Shown here: one piece after another, positions 17,459 through 26,409 of the stretch | How positions within the stretch are numbered: the first letter of the stretch is position 1 | Layout of the letters: every line of letters starts with the position of its first letter | Notes under the pieces: generated by a model | Database searches by the model: none | What the model saw: only the letters and a program-made list of their open reading frames with translations | What the model was told of the DNA's origin: nothing | NCBI RefSeq assembly: GCF_026340675.1 | Contig: NZ_JAPEOX010000001.1 | Location: forward strand, 1,364,001 to 1,428,000 | Source: Streptomyces sp. NBC_01264 | GTDB taxonomy: Bacteria; Actinomycetota; Actinomycetes; Streptomycetales; Streptomycetaceae | Length of the DNA stretch: 64,000 bases | Direction of reading: 5' to 3' | Program-made: the position numbers and the translations under genes

Positions 17459-17499
17459 TTCCTGCAAGATACTGGGCTCTTTCAGGCAACTTCAAGCAT
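17459..17499. promoter_or_regulatory. Three direct repeats TTCNNGCA between the SIS and DeoR genes
   Basis: TTCCTGCAA at 17459, TTCAGGCAA at 17481 and TTCAAGCAT at 17491 lie on the same strand, 22 and 10 bp apart, so on one face of the helix. DeoR-family repressors typically bind short phased direct repeats. They sit in the divergent promoter region and are likely operators of the DeoR protein encoded at 17602. Confidence 0.5.
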
Positions 17500-17601
17500 C
17501 TCAGGGATGATCTCCTGCGTTAATCTCGACGTGTAGGCCAAGAGGGAGCGCCGGAGCGAACGGCGAAGCGAATATCGAAGACAAGACCGGAAGGGCGGCC
17601 G

Positions 17602-18381
17602 ATGACCCGCAAGGAACGCTGGCAGACACTGCTGGACCTGCTGGTGGAGCGGGGCGAGCTGGAAGTGGAACCCGCCGCCGAGACCCTCGGCGTGTCCGCC
17701 GCCACGATCCGGCGCGACCTCGACCAGCTCGCCGAGCAGCAGCTGCTGGTCCGCACGCGCGGCGGAGCGGTCCTGCACGGGGTCTCGTACGAACTCCCGC
17801 TGCGCTATCGCACCTCGCGCCGGGCCGCCGAGAAGAGCCGTATCAGCGAGACCGTCGCGGCGCTGATCGTCCCGGGCGAGGTCATCGGCCTGACCGGCGG
17901 CACCACGACCACCGAGGTGGCGCGCGCGCTGGCCGCCCGGCCCGACCTCGCCACAGGCTCGCCCGCGCTCACCGTGGTCACCAACGCGCTGAACATCGCG
18001 GGCGAGCTGGTCATCAGACCGCAGTTCAAGATCGTGCTCACGGGCGGTGTGGCCCGGCCCCAGTCCTACGAGCTCACCGGCCCCCTCGCCATGGAAGTGC
18101 TCGGGCAGCTCTCGGTGGACACCGCCGTCGTCGGCGTGGACGCCTTCGATCCGGCCGACGGGGCCGCCACCCGCCACGAGGACGAGGCGGCCATGAACCG
18201 GCTGCTCTGCGAGCGCGCCCGCCGCGTGGTGATCGCGGCCGACTCCAGCAAGCTGGGCGTCCGCGCCTTCGCCCGGATCGTCTCGACGGACGCGGTGGAC
18301 GTCCTGGTGACGGACACCGGCCTGTCCCCGTCGGTGACCGAGGCGTTCGAGGCGGCGGGCGTGGAGGTCATCCGCGCCTGA
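17602..18381 (+). CDS. DeoR/GlpR-family transcriptional regulator
   Basis: A 259-residue sugar-sensing repressor. The N-terminal winged helix (ERWQTLLDLLVERGELEVEPAAETLGVSAATIRRDLDQL) occupies roughly residues 4-50 and includes the family signature ATIRRDL. The C-terminal DeoRC domain has GEVIGLTGGTTTTEVARAL, VVTNALNIAGEL, VLTGGV and DTAVVGVDAFDPADGA. These bind phosphorylated sugar effectors. It is divergent from the SIS-aldolase operon, which it probably represses. Confidence 0.95.
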   Translation: MTRKERWQTLLDLLVERGELEVEPAAETLGVSAATIRRDLDQLAEQQLLVRTRGGAVLHGVSYELPLRYRTSRRAAEKSRISETVAALIVPGEVIGLTGGTTTTEVARALAARPDLATGSPALTVVTNALNIAGELVIRPQFKIVLTGGVARPQSYELTGPLAMEVLGQLSVDTAVVGVDAFDPADGAATRHEDEAAMNRLLCERARRVVIAADSSKLGVRAFARIVSTDAVDVLVTDTGLSPSVTEAFEAAGVEVIRA

Positions 18382-18440
18382 GCGGCTCCGGGCCTGGGCG
18401 GCTCCGGGCCTGGGGGGGTTCCACGCCTGAGCGGCTCCGG
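18380..18440. repeat. Short imperfect tandem repeat after the DeoR gene
   Basis: Three to four copies of a unit close to CTGAGCGGCTCCGGGC run directly from the DeoR stop codon to about 18440. No ORF or hairpin accounts for it. Confidence 0.7.
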
Positions 18441-18506
18441 GTGGTCCGCGAGGCCGGGGCCACCTGGGGCGGGGGGCCACGGCCGGCGATCCGGCATGAT
18501 GGGGAC

Positions 18507-19205
18507 ATGGAAGAATTTGCTCCCGCTAACACTCTCGCCCTGCGCCCCGTCCTCCCGCGAGCGGACGCTCTCCGGCCGTCAGCGGGCATACGACCACTGG
18601 TCGATGGCCGTGACGTACTGGAGGAGATCCACCCGGGTGGCGACTCCAGCAGTTATCAGGAGCGATGGTTCGGCCCACCCGAAACCTGGCCGCTGTGGGC
18701 CGCCGACGCGCCACGCCGCGTCGAGCTGTCGAACAACGACTGCGACACCGGTTGCTGCGGAGGAGTGTTCGTCACCATCCGGCGCCGGGGGGACCGCGTC
18801 GAGTGGACGGGGTGGGAGAACACCAGCGACACACGGGTCCCGGTCCCGCCCGAGTTCCGGTTCGACGCCGCCCAGTACGACGCCGAGCTGGCCCGGGTCG
18901 TGGCGGACCACAGCTGGGAGGAGCCCGTGGACACCGCCGCCCGCCTGCTGGCCCAGCGGGTCTCCTCCTCCGACTGGTACGAGCGGTGGGACTGCAGGGC
19001 GTACCCCTACGGGATCAAGGTCTCGGAGCGGGAGGAGGAGCCCGAGGTGGGCATGGCCTGCATGACCTATCGGTCGGGCGAGCGCGAGGCGGACAGCTGG
19101 CAGACACTGCCCGTGTCCGCGCGGGAACCCGTCGAGGACCAGGTCCGGCACTTCTTCGAGCGGATCATGGCCACCGACCCCCGCGAGCGTGCCGAGGGCG
19201 TCTGA
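18507..19205 (+). CDS. Hypothetical protein
   Basis: A 232-residue acidic protein with no motif I recognise. A central stretch reads VELSNNDCDTGCCGGVFVTIRRRGDRVEW, with three cysteines and beta-strand-like alternation. A second hydrophobic segment is VGMACMTYRSGE. Codon use and GC3 are like the neighbours. The ATG at 18507 is preceded by GGGG; a GTG at 18441 would add 22 low-complexity residues. The MBL-fold gene follows after 15 bp, so the two are probably co-transcribed. Confidence 0.7.
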   Translation: MEEFAPANTLALRPVLPRADALRPSAGIRPLVDGRDVLEEIHPGGDSSSYQERWFGPPETWPLWAADAPRRVELSNNDCDTGCCGGVFVTIRRRGDRVEWTGWENTSDTRVPVPPEFRFDAAQYDAELARVVADHSWEEPVDTAARLLAQRVSSSDWYERWDCRAYPYGIKVSEREEEPEVGMACMTYRSGEREADSWQTLPVSAREPVEDQVRHFFERIMATDPRERAEGV

Positions 19206-19220
19206 TCCTAGACTCCCCCG

Positions 19221-20039
19221 ATGGCACAGACTCCCCCGACGACACAGACCGCCCGGGATGCACACGCCCCTCTCCGGCTCACCGTCCTGGGGAGCGCGAC
19301 GCCCTACCCCACCCGCGACAACCCCTGCTCCGGCTACCTGCTCGAAGGCGGCGGCGCCCGGGTCTGGGTCGACGCGGGCACCGGGACCCTCGGGCCGCTG
19401 CAACGGCACGTCGGGCTGGGCGAGTTGGACGCCATATGGATCTCGCACCTGCACGCCGACCACACGGCCGACCTGCTGACCGCGTACTACGGCCTGCTGT
19501 ACGCCGACGTACGGCGGCCCGCGCCGCTCCCCCTCTACGGGCCGCCGGGCATCGCCGACCGGCTGGCGGGGTTCCTCACCAACGGGCCGGACCGCAGCCC
19601 GGTCGAGGCCGCCTTCGAGGTCCACGAGCTCCACGACGGCCACCGCACGCGGGTCGGAGCCCTCGGCCTCACCAGCCGGGCGGTGTCCCACGGCATGCCC
19701 GCCTTCGCGCTGCGCGCGGAGTCCGCAGGCCGGTCCCTCGTGTACTCCGGGGACACGGCTCCCTGTCCGGCCCTGACCCGGTTCGCCGAGGACTGCACGC
19801 TCCTGCTCTGCGAGGCCGACAGCTCGGCGCACCCGGCGGACGGCGACCCGGTGCACCACACCCCCGAGGACGCCGGCGACACCGCCCGCGCGGCGCGCGC
19901 CGGGCGGCTGGTCCTCACGCACGTCGGCCGGGACCTGGATCCGGCCGAAGCCGTGTCCCGCGCCTCGGCCCGCTACCCCGGGCCGGTGGAACACGCCGCG
20001 CCCGGCGCCGTCTTCACGCTCGGGCAGGCCGGGGACTAG
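19221..20039 (+). CDS. MBL-fold metallohydrolase (RNase Z-like group)
   Basis: A 272-residue metallo-beta-lactamase-fold protein. The metal motif HxHxDH is HLHADHTADL near residues 77-86. Later ligands are in SRAVSHGMPAFALRAE and LVYSGDTAP, and in the C-terminal LVLTHVGRDL. N-terminal LTVLGSATPYPTRDNPCSGYLLE is typical of the RNase Z/cyclic-phosphodiesterase branch. It may hydrolyse a phosphodiester or lactone. It follows the hypothetical gene by 15 bp and converges on the LysR gene. Confidence 0.9.
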   Translation: MAQTPPTTQTARDAHAPLRLTVLGSATPYPTRDNPCSGYLLEGGGARVWVDAGTGTLGPLQRHVGLGELDAIWISHLHADHTADLLTAYYGLLYADVRRPAPLPLYGPPGIADRLAGFLTNGPDRSPVEAAFEVHELHDGHRTRVGALGLTSRAVSHGMPAFALRAESAGRSLVYSGDTAPCPALTRFAEDCTLLLCEADSSAHPADGDPVHHTPEDAGDTARAARAGRLVLTHVGRDLDPAEAVSRASARYPGPVEHAAPGAVFTLGQAGD

Positions 20040-20058
20040 GCCGTCTCCTTCTCCGCGG

Positions 20059-20973
20059 TCAGTGTTCCGGGAGCCGGTCCGCCTCACGGGTCAGGGCGGC
20101 CAGGACCGGGGCGATCAGAGGGTGCGCCTCGGCGCCGCGCCGGGTGGCGGCGAAGACGCGGCGGGTGGGCGCAGGCCCGGACACCGGGCGGACCTGGACC
20201 TCCTTGAGGTCCATGCCGCGCAGCGCCGAGCGCGGCACGAGGGCCACTCCGGCGCCGGCGCCCACCAGGGCCACCACGGCCCGGAAGTCGTCGGAGGAGT
20301 GCACCAGCCTGGGCTGGAACCCGGCCAGTTCGCAGGCGAGGAGCATCACGTCGTGGCAGGGGTTGCCGGGGTACTGGCCCACCCAGTCCGCGTGGGAGAG
20401 GTCTGCCAGGGACACCTCGGGCAGGTCCCCGAGCGGGTGTCCGGCCGGGAGGACCGCGTCGAAGGGCTCGGCGTAGAGCGGGAGCACGGAGAGCCGGCCG
20501 TCGTCGGCTCCCGGGGCGCCCCGGTACTCGACGGCCAGCGCCAGGTCCGCCTCCCCGTCGAGCAGGAGCAGCAGGCTCTGGTCGCCCTCCGCGTCGCGTA
20601 CGCGCAGCCGGATCCCGGGATGGTCCGCGGCGAGCCGGGTGATGGCGGGGGCCAGTACTTCGGCGATGCCGGTGGCGAAGGCGGCCACGGTGACCTCGCC
20701 CGCCGAGCCGCCCGCGTAGGCGGCGAGTTCCGCCTCCGCCCGCTCCAGCTGTGCGAGCACCTCGTGCGTGTGCCCGAGCAGGATCTGCCCGGCCGCGGTG
20801 AGGCGTACGCCCCGGCCGCTGCGGGTCAGCAGGGCGTGCCCCGTCTCCTGCTCCAGCGCCGCGAGCTGCTGGGAGACGGCGGAGGGGGTGAGGTACAGCG
20901 CGGCGGCCGCGGCGGTCACCGTACGGTGGTCCGCGACGGCCCGCAGGATGCGCAGCCTCCGGGGGTCGATCAC
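20059..20973 (-). CDS. LysR-family transcriptional regulator
   Basis: A 304-residue LTTR. The winged HTH spans residues 1-60 (LRILRAVADHRTVTAAAAALYLTPSAVSQQLAALEQETG). The effector domain contains GEVTVAAFATGIAEVLAPAITRL and GAGVALVPRSAL. The start is GTG 20973. The following 315 bp contain no gene apart from a long inverted repeat, so its target is unclear. Convergence with the MBL gene argues against a classical divergent target pair. Confidence 0.93.
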   Translation of the reverse strand: MIDPRRLRILRAVADHRTVTAAAAALYLTPSAVSQQLAALEQETGHALLTRSGRGVRLTAAGQILLGHTHEVLAQLERAEAELAAYAGGSAGEVTVAAFATGIAEVLAPAITRLAADHPGIRLRVRDAEGDQSLLLLLDGEADLALAVEYRGAPGADDGRLSVLPLYAEPFDAVLPAGHPLGDLPEVSLADLSHADWVGQYPGNPCHDVMLLACELAGFQPRLVHSSDDFRAVVALVGAGAGVALVPRSALRGMDLKEVQVRPVSGPAPTRRVFAATRRGAEAHPLIAPVLAALTREADRLPEH

Positions 20974-21134
20974 GCTGCCATTCTCGCAGCTCGCGAGGCC
21001 CTGCCGGGCCGGCCGATCGGGCGGGGCCCGAGTGAACCGAGCCGGGGTGCCTCACCCCCACCCGGGTACCCGGGCCGGCCCGTACCGGAGCCCGGAAGAC
21101 TGGGGACTGTCCCCTACCCGCCCTTCCACCGTTC

Positions 21135-21255
21135 CCCGGGGCTCCGCCCCGGACCCCGCGCCTCAAACGCCGGCGGGGCTGAATTTTCCAGACCGCCGAC
21201 GGGCGAATCCAGCCCCTCCGGCGTTTGAGGAGCGGGGGTCCGGGGCTGGCCCCCG
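21135..21255. repeat. Long imperfect inverted repeat (Streptomyces REP-like), likely kbl terminator
   Basis: Two arms of about 50 bp, each containing CCTCAAACGCCGG and flanking CCCCGGACCCC, face each other around an AT-richer centre near 21185-21207. From memory this sequence type recurs in Streptomyces genomes downstream of genes. Here it lies 34 bp beyond the kbl stop and fills most of the 20974-21288 gap. It can fold as a terminator for the leftward kbl transcript. Confidence 0.75.
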
Positions 21256-21288
21256 GCTACGGCGCCGCACGCACACAGCGAACGGGGG

Positions 21289-22497
21289 TCAGCTCTCGGC
21301 GCCCGTCAGGGACGCCCGCGCGTCGATGAACGCCGCGATCGCGCGTTCCACGTCGGCCGTGGAGTGGGCGGCCGAGAGCTGGACGCGGATCCGCGCGGCG
21401 CCCATCGGCACCACCGGGTAGGAGAAGCCGATCACGTAGACCCCGCGCTCCAGCAGGAGTTCCGCCATCCTGGCCGCCTCCGCCGCGTCGCCGATCATCA
21501 CGGGGGCGATCGCGTGGTCGCCGGGCAGGATCTCGAAGCCGGCCTCGGTCATCTTCGTACGGAAGAGCGCGGTGTTGGCGGCGAGCCGCTCGCGCAGGTC
21601 GTCCGCCGACTCCAGCAGGTCGAGGACCTTGAGGGAGGCCGCCGCGATGACCGGGGCGAGGGAGTTGGAGAACAAGTACGGGCGCGAGCGCTGGCGCAGC
21701 AGCTCGACGATCTCGGCGCGTGCCGCGACGTAGCCGCCGGAGGCTCCGCCCAGGGCCTTGCCGAGGGTGCCCGTGATGATGTCCACGCGGTCCATGACCC
21801 CGTGCAGTTCGGGGGTGCCGCGGCCGCCGGGGCCGACGAAGCCGACGGCGTGCGAGTCGTCGACCATGACCATGGCGTCGTAGCGCTCCGCGAGGTCGCA
21901 GATCTCCGCGAGCGGGGCGACGTAGCCGTCCATCGAGAACACGCCGTCGGTGACGATCAGTTTGCGGCGGGCGCCGCCCTCGACGGCCTCCTTCAGGCGC
22001 GTCTCCAGCTCGGCCATGTCGCGGTTGGCGTAGCGGAAGCGGCGGGCCTTGGAGAGGCGGATGCCGTCGATGATCGAGGCGTGGTTGAGGGCGTCGGAGA
22101 TCACCGCGTCCTCGGGGCCGAGGATGGTCTCGAAGACTCCGCCGTTGGCGTCGAAGCAGGAGGAGTAGAGGATCGTGTCCTCCTGGCCGAGGAAGGCGGA
22201 GAGCCGCGCCTCCAGCTCCTTGTGCACCTCCTGCGTACCGCAGATGAAGCGTACGGAGGCCATTCCGTAGCCCCAGCGGTCCAGGGCCTCCTTCGCCGCG
22301 GTGACCACCTCGGGGTGGTCCGCGAGACCGAGGTAGTTGTTGGCACAGAAGTTGAGGACCTCGCCCGCGGCTCCGCCCGAGGTCACCGCGACGGCGGCGT
22401 TCTGCGGGGTGCCGATGACGCGCTCGGGCTTGTGCAGACCCGCGGCGCGGATCTCGTCGAGGGTGGTACGGAGGTCCGCGCGGACGGTCTCGAACAT
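21289..22497 (-). CDS. kbl: Glycine C-acetyltransferase (2-amino-3-ketobutyrate CoA ligase)
   Basis: A 402-residue PLP enzyme that cleaves 2-amino-3-ketobutyrate with CoA to glycine and acetyl-CoA. Landmarks are [52 protein letters not shown] and the PLP lysine in [17 protein letters not shown]. Length matches the alpha-oxoamine synthase family. It lies downstream of tdh on the same strand, separated by 129 bp that hold a GC-rich hairpin. Together they convert threonine to glycine. Confidence 0.95.
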   Translation of the reverse strand: MFETVRADLRTTLDEIRAAGLHKPERVIGTPQNAAVAVTSGGAAGEVLNFCANNYLGLADHPEVVTAAKEALDRWGYGMASVRFICGTQEVHKELEARLSAFLGQEDTILYSSCFDANGGVFETILGPEDAVISDALNHASIIDGIRLSKARRFRYANRDMAELETRLKEAVEGGARRKLIVTDGVFSMDGYVAPLAEICDLAERYDAMVMVDDSHAVGFVGPGGRGTPELHGVMDRVDIITGTLGKALGGASGGYVAARAEIVELLRQRSRPYLFSNSLAPVIAAASLKVLDLLESADDLRERLAANTALFRTKMTEAGFEILPGDHAIAPVMIGDAAEAARMAELLLERGVYVIGFSYPVVPMGAARIRVQLSAAHSTADVERAIAAFIDARASLTGAES

Positions 22498-22540
22498 GTG
22501 CGGTGCTCTCTTTCTCCTGGTGCGGCGGAAGGAGGAGGGG

Positions 22541-22583
22541 GGCCGGGCCCCGCGGAGGGGGGAGGGTGGTGCGGGGCCCGGCC
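22541..22583 (-). other. Hairpin in the tdh-kbl spacer
   Basis: Perfect 13-bp arms GGCCGGGCCCCGC and GCGGGGCCCGGCC enclose a 17-nt loop that is pure G/A/T on the plus strand and C-rich in the mRNA. It lies between tdh and kbl within their presumed operon. It could attenuate kbl or protect a processed end rather than terminate fully. Confidence 0.6.
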
Positions 22584-22626
22584 GGAGGGAAATGGTCTGT
22601 GGGGCCGGACGGCGCCCGGCCTGGGC

Positions 22627-23661
22627 CTAGGCCTGGGTCCAGTCCAGGATGATCTTGCCGCTGCGGGCGGTCGCCGCCTCGTCGAAGGCGGCCTCGAAGT
22701 CCCCGTAGGCGTACCGGCCGGTGATGACGGGGCTGAGGTCGAGCCCGCCCTCCAGCAGGACGGTCATCGCGTACCAGGTCTCGAACATCTCGCGGCCGTA
22801 GATGCCCTTGATCGTGATCATCGAGGTGACGACCTTGGCCCAGTCGACGGCGAACTCCTGCGCCGGCAGGCCCAGCATGGCGATCCGGCCGCCGTGCGTC
22901 ATGTTGTCGATCATGTCGCGCATGGCCTCGCCGCGACCGGACATCTCCAGGCCGATGTCGAAGCCCTCGCGCAGGCCGAGCTGGGCCTGCGCGTCGGCGA
23001 TGGTCGCCTTCGAGACGTCGAGCGCGAGGGTGGCGCCGACCTTGCGGGCGATCTCCAGACGCTCCGGGCTGACGTCGGTGATGACCACGTTGCGCGCTCC
23101 CGCGTGCCGGGCCACGGCCGCCGCCATGATGCCGATCGGTCCCGCACCGGTGATCAGTACGTCCTCGCCGACCAGCGGGAAGGAGAGCGCGGTGTGCACG
23201 GCGTTGCCGAACGGGTCGAAGATCGCCGCGACGTCGAGGTCGACCTTGGCGCGGTGGACCCACACGTTCTGCGCGGGCAGGACCACGTACTCGGCGAAGG
23301 CGCCGTCGCGGCCGACCCCGAGCCCGATCGTGCTGCGGCACAGGTGGCGGCGCCCGGCCAGGCAGTTGCGGCACTTCCCGCAGACCAGGTGGCCCTCGCC
23401 GCTGACCAGCGCACCGACCTCGATGTCCTCGTGGACGTCCGCGCCGAGCGCGGCCACCTCGCCGACGAACTCGTGGCCGAGCACGAGGGGGGTCTTGACG
23501 GCGCCCTGCGCCCAGCCGTCCCAGGAACGGATGTGCAGATCCGTCCCGCAGATGCCGGTGCGCAGCACCTTGATCAGCACGTCGCCGGGGCCGTACTCGG
23601 GCTCGGGAACGTCCATGAGCCACAGTCCGGGCTCGGCCTTGTGCTTGACGAGTGCCTTCAT
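22627..23661 (-). CDS. tdh: L-threonine 3-dehydrogenase
   Basis: A 344-residue zinc MDR enzyme oxidising L-threonine to 2-amino-3-ketobutyrate with [35 protein letters not shown] is typical of Tdh. Catalytic zinc ligands are in GICGTDLHI and LGHEFVGEV. The structural zinc lobe is [15 protein letters not shown]. The Rossmann motif is [20 protein letters not shown]. The ATG at 23661 is chosen over a start 24 codons upstream because it matches the family length and N-terminus. It feeds kbl directly. Confidence 0.96.
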   Translation of the reverse strand: MKALVKHKAEPGLWLMDVPEPEYGPGDVLIKVLRTGICGTDLHIRSWDGWAQGAVKTPLVLGHEFVGEVAALGADVHEDIEVGALVSGEGHLVCGKCRNCLAGRRHLCRSTIGLGVGRDGAFAEYVVLPAQNVWVHRAKVDLDVAAIFDPFGNAVHTALSFPLVGEDVLITGAGPIGIMAAAVARHAGARNVVITDVSPERLEIARKVGATLALDVSKATIADAQAQLGLREGFDIGLEMSGRGEAMRDMIDNMTHGGRIAMLGLPAQEFAVDWAKVVTSMITIKGIYGREMFETWYAMTVLLEGGLDLSPVITGRYAYGDFEAAFDEAATARSGKIILDWTQA

Positions 23662-23867
23662 GGGGGTGGCTCCAGGCATGCGGAAGGGAGCGCCACTGGG
23701 CGTGCGGGCCGGGCAGCGTTCGGACAGCACCAATCTGCCGACCTGCGGGTGATCAGTCCATCGAGGATTTCTTAAGCGGGTCCACAGCCCAGCTTCACGC
23801 CTATGCTCCTCAGGTGACGGGCAGGGGCCGGGGAGTGGGCCGGGCCGGGAATGGGGAGGTGAGGGGC

Positions 23868-24779
23868 GTGCCGAGTCTGCGCAGCAGAGCGCTTTCGGTC
23901 GCGCTGATCGCGGCGGGACGGCGAAGACGGTTCGGGAGCGCCGAGGCGGTCCGTACCCAAGTGGCGGAATCGATGCGGCGCCCGGCGTCGCACCTTCCCC
24001 CGCGTTCGCTCGGCCGGGTGGCGGAGGTCTCGCGGACCTTCGTCGGGGCCTGGCCGGTGTACGAGGTCTCGCCGCTCGGCGCGGAACCGGCGGCCCGGGT
24101 GCTGTACATGCACGGCGGCGGGTACATCAACGAACTGGTCCGGGCGCACTGGTCGCTGATCCGCACCCTGGTCACGCAGGCGCAGGCCCGCGTGGTCGTA
24201 CCGGCGTACATACTCGCCCCGCGCGGAACCGCCGACCGGACCGTCCCGGTCGCCGCCGACCTGCTCAGCGGGCTGATCGCGAGCGGGGGCGCCGGCGGCA
24301 CGGTGCTCCTCGGTGATTCGGCGGGCGGCGGGCTGGCGCTGGCCGCGGCGCAGCGGCTGCGCGACCGGAACGGGGCGCAGCCTTCGCGGATCGTGCTGAT
24401 CTCGCCCTGGCTGGACGTGTCCATGAGCCACCCCGACCAGGCGGCCATCGAGGCGGGCGACCCGATGCTGGCCCGCCCCGGCCTGCGGGAGGCCGGGCGG
24501 CTGTACGCGGGCAACCTGGCGGCCGACGATCCCCGGGTGAGCCCGCTGCACGGGTCGTTCGCGGGCCTGGCACCGCTGACGGTGTTCACGGGCACGCGGG
24601 ACGTCCTGACGACCGACAGCCGCGAACTGCTGCACCGGGCGCGGGCGGCCGGCGCCGAGGTGGAGTTCATCGAGGAGCCGGGGCTGCCGCACGACTACCC
24701 CCTGATGCCGCTTCCGGAGGGCAGGGCGGCCCGCGACCGGATCGTGGAGCTGGTCCGCGCCACCGCCGCGGACTCCTGA
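23868..24779 (+). CDS. Alpha/beta hydrolase (hormone-sensitive-lipase family)
   Basis: A 303-residue esterase or lipase. The oxyanion motif is [10 protein letters not shown], the nucleophile elbow is [12 protein letters not shown], and the C-terminal Asp/His lie in [15 protein letters not shown] and [10 protein letters not shown]. The GTG at 23868 follows a near-perfect Shine-Dalgarno (GGAGGTGA). An Arg-rich first 30 residues ([22 protein letters not shown]) might touch membranes, but no signal peptidase site is seen. It is divergent from tdh across 206 bp. Confidence 0.9.
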   Translation: MPSLRSRALSVALIAAGRRRRFGSAEAVRTQVAESMRRPASHLPPRSLGRVAEVSRTFVGAWPVYEVSPLGAEPAARVLYMHGGGYINELVRAHWSLIRTLVTQAQARVVVPAYILAPRGTADRTVPVAADLLSGLIASGGAGGTVLLGDSAGGGLALAAAQRLRDRNGAQPSRIVLISPWLDVSMSHPDQAAIEAGDPMLARPGLREAGRLYAGNLAADDPRVSPLHGSFAGLAPLTVFTGTRDVLTTDSRELLHRARAAGAEVEFIEEPGLPHDYPLMPLPEGRAARDRIVELVRATAADS

Positions 24780-24813
24780 GCCGCCGCCGCTCAGGGCCGC
24801 ACGGCTCGGGGGC

Positions 24814-24905
24814 ATGCAGGTGAGGGCCACGCAGGTCAGGGCCACGCAGGTCAGGGCCACGCAGGTCAGGGCCATGCGGGTCAGGGCCGCGCCGCTCAGG
24901 CCACG
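24814..24905. repeat. Tandem 15-bp repeat, about six units
   Basis: Head-to-tail copies of CAGGTCAGGGCCACG, with drift at both ends, fill the gap between the hydrolase and the methyltransferase. They run into the last codons of the methyltransferase. Copy number at such short repeats often varies between strains. Confidence 0.85.
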
Positions 24906-25612
24906 CAGTTCATCAGGGAGCCGACGGGGGCCGTGCGGTAGCGGGCCCAGTAGGTCTCGTCCCGGGTCGCGCACGCGGGCGGGGTCCGGGTCGGCTGCCA
25001 GGTCACGGTGGCGAAGCCGGCGTCGGCCGCGGCCTCCGCGAAGTCGGCGTGGGCCCACTCCCGGCATTCGAACGGGACCGGCGGGTCGGTCTCCAGCCGG
25101 GCCCGCAGCAGCGGGGCGTCCCCGCCGGGCGAGCGCTCGACGACGCTGATCCCGTACGGCTCCCAGTCCGCGTACGGGAAGGCCCCCGGGTTCGGCACGA
25201 TGGCGAGCAGCCGTCCGCCGGGGCGCAGGTTGGCGCGTACGACACGGAACATGGCGTGCAGGGCCGTCCGGTCGTGGGCCTGGTTGAAGAGGTACACGGC
25301 GGTGGCCAGGTCGAACGGCCCCAGGGCCGGCATATCGGCCGCCGCGTCCGCGACGACGTACTCGACGGCGTGCGCGAGGTCCGCGCCGGCCTCCCGGGCC
25401 CGGCGGATGTGCTCGGGGCAACTGTCGACGCCCACCGTCCTGCGGGCCCCGGCGCTCGCCAGCAGCCGGGTGGTGGTGCCGTGTCCGCAGGCCATGTCGA
25501 GGGCGTCCAGGCCGCGGACGCCGCCGAGTGCGTCCAGTGCGGTGCTCAGGGTGAAGGCATCGGCGACCGAGAAGGCCAGCGGGGGCGTTGACGTGTCGTA
25601 CGGCTGTCGCAT
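24896..25612 (-). CDS. Class I SAM-dependent methyltransferase
   Basis: A 238-residue Rossmann-type methyltransferase. Motif I is LDALDMACGHGTTTRLLASAG near residues 38-58 with the acidic residue VGVDSCPEH after it. Motif II/III is GPFDLATAVYLFNQAHD. The post-motif LRPGGRLLAIVPNPGAF is typical of the methyltransferase 11/25 group. Its last codons overlap the 15-bp tandem repeat. The start is ATG 25612. The acceptor substrate is unknown. Confidence 0.9.
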   Translation of the reverse strand: MRQPYDTSTPPLAFSVADAFTLSTALDALGGVRGLDALDMACGHGTTTRLLASAGARRTVGVDSCPEHIRRAREAGADLAHAVEYVVADAAADMPALGPFDLATAVYLFNQAHDRTALHAMFRVVRANLRPGGRLLAIVPNPGAFPYADWEPYGISVVERSPGGDAPLLRARLETDPPVPFECREWAHADFAEAAADAGFATVTWQPTRTPPACATRDETYWARYRTAPVGSLMNCVA

Positions 25613-25690
25613 GTCCGCAAGCCTGCCCGGCCGTGGCCGCGCCGGACGGCCCCCACCCCGGACCTCCCCCGGACGGGGGAGGCGTTCGGA

Positions 25691-26021
25691 TCAGTCCGTA
25701 CGGCGTACGGGGCGCACGGGTCCGGGTGTGCCGTCCCCGGTGTTGGCGATCATCCTGCGCAGCACCTTGAGCGTGACCACGTACTCCTCGTCGCTGATGC
25801 CCTCGTGGACCGAGGCCCGCAGCTCGGTCACCAGCCGGCGCAGCCGGACCCTGGCCGCCTCCCCTGCCTCGGTGAGCCGCAGGCGCTGCCCGCCGTCGGT
25901 CCGGAGCCGGCCGCGGTGGATCAGCTGGTCGACGACACGGGCGATCTCGTGCGGCCCGTCGGCGAGGGACGTCAGCTGGTCGACCACCGCTCCAGTAGCC
26001 GATGGGCTGGGGGGCCGGCAT
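25691..26021 (-). pseudogene. MarR-family regulator remnant (internal deletion plus frameshift)
   Basis: The ATG at 26021 begins MPAPQPIGYW, the usual start of a Streptomyces MarR subgroup. After about ten codons the frame no longer matches the family. Family-like sequence resumes in another frame at about 25987 with VDQLTSLADGPHEIARVVDQLIHRGRLR, the wing RLRLTEAGEAARVRLRRLV and the C-terminal EGISDEEYVVTLKVLRRMIANTGDG. Roughly 35-40 residues including the first helices of the HTH appear deleted. A 98-codon frame from GTG 25987 survives but lacks a complete DNA-binding domain. Confidence 0.7.
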
Positions 26022-26052
26022 GTCGTCGGTGGCGGACGGGTCGGCGGGCGCC

Positions 26053-26388
26053 TCAGGGCGCGGCGGTCCCGGGACGCGGGGGACGTACCGGGGTCAGGGC
26101 GACCAGGGTCGACCGCGGGGCGGCGGTGGCGTCGTCGGGGCAGGTTGTGCAGCCTCGGGAGGCGAAGAAGCAGCCCGAGCAGTTCACGGTACCGATCTCC
26201 TCGCGGCGCAGTCGGCCCTTGCGGACCCAGTACGCGGCGAGGTCGGCCGCCTCGGCCAGGTCGATGCCCAGCCGGTCGGCGATCTGTGCGAGCCCCTCGC
26301 CGGGGGCCGCCTCCTCGAAGGCGCGCAGCAGGCGGCGCAGCATGCCCGGCCCGGCACCCCCGCCGGTCCCAGCGACCCTACTCACCAC
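26053..26388 (-). CDS. feoC: FeoC-like winged-helix protein with a four-cysteine cluster
   Basis: A 111-residue partner of the FeoB iron transporter. A winged-helix segment (MLRRLLRAFEEAAPGEGLAQIADRLGIDLAEAADLAAYWVRKGRLRR split by turns) occupies about residues 12-60. It is followed by CSGCFFASRGCTTC, a Cx2Cx6Cx2C motif near residues 69-81 fit to bind an Fe-S cluster. FeoC proteins are thought to sense iron or oxygen and stabilise FeoB. The start is GTG 26388 or 26385, inside the second copy of an 18-bp duplication that also contains the feoB stop. Confidence 0.8.
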   Translation of the reverse strand: MVSRVAGTGGGAGPGMLRRLLRAFEEAAPGEGLAQIADRLGIDLAEAADLAAYWVRKGRLRREEIGTVNCSGCFFASRGCTTCPDDATAAPRSTLVALTPVRPPRPGTAAP

Positions 26389-26409
26389 ACCAGCCTCACT
26401 CACCACACC
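26374..26409. repeat. 18-bp tandem duplication at the feoB/feoC junction
   Basis: Two adjacent copies of GGCTGGTGTGGTGAGT plus two variable bases (read on the minus strand). The first copy holds the last codons and TGA of feoB; the second holds the feoC start. Before duplication the two genes would have overlapped. Confidence 0.75.

Noticed and set aside
24814..24905. CRISPR array
   Set aside because: The 15-bp units are contiguous with no unique spacers and no cas genes are in the window.
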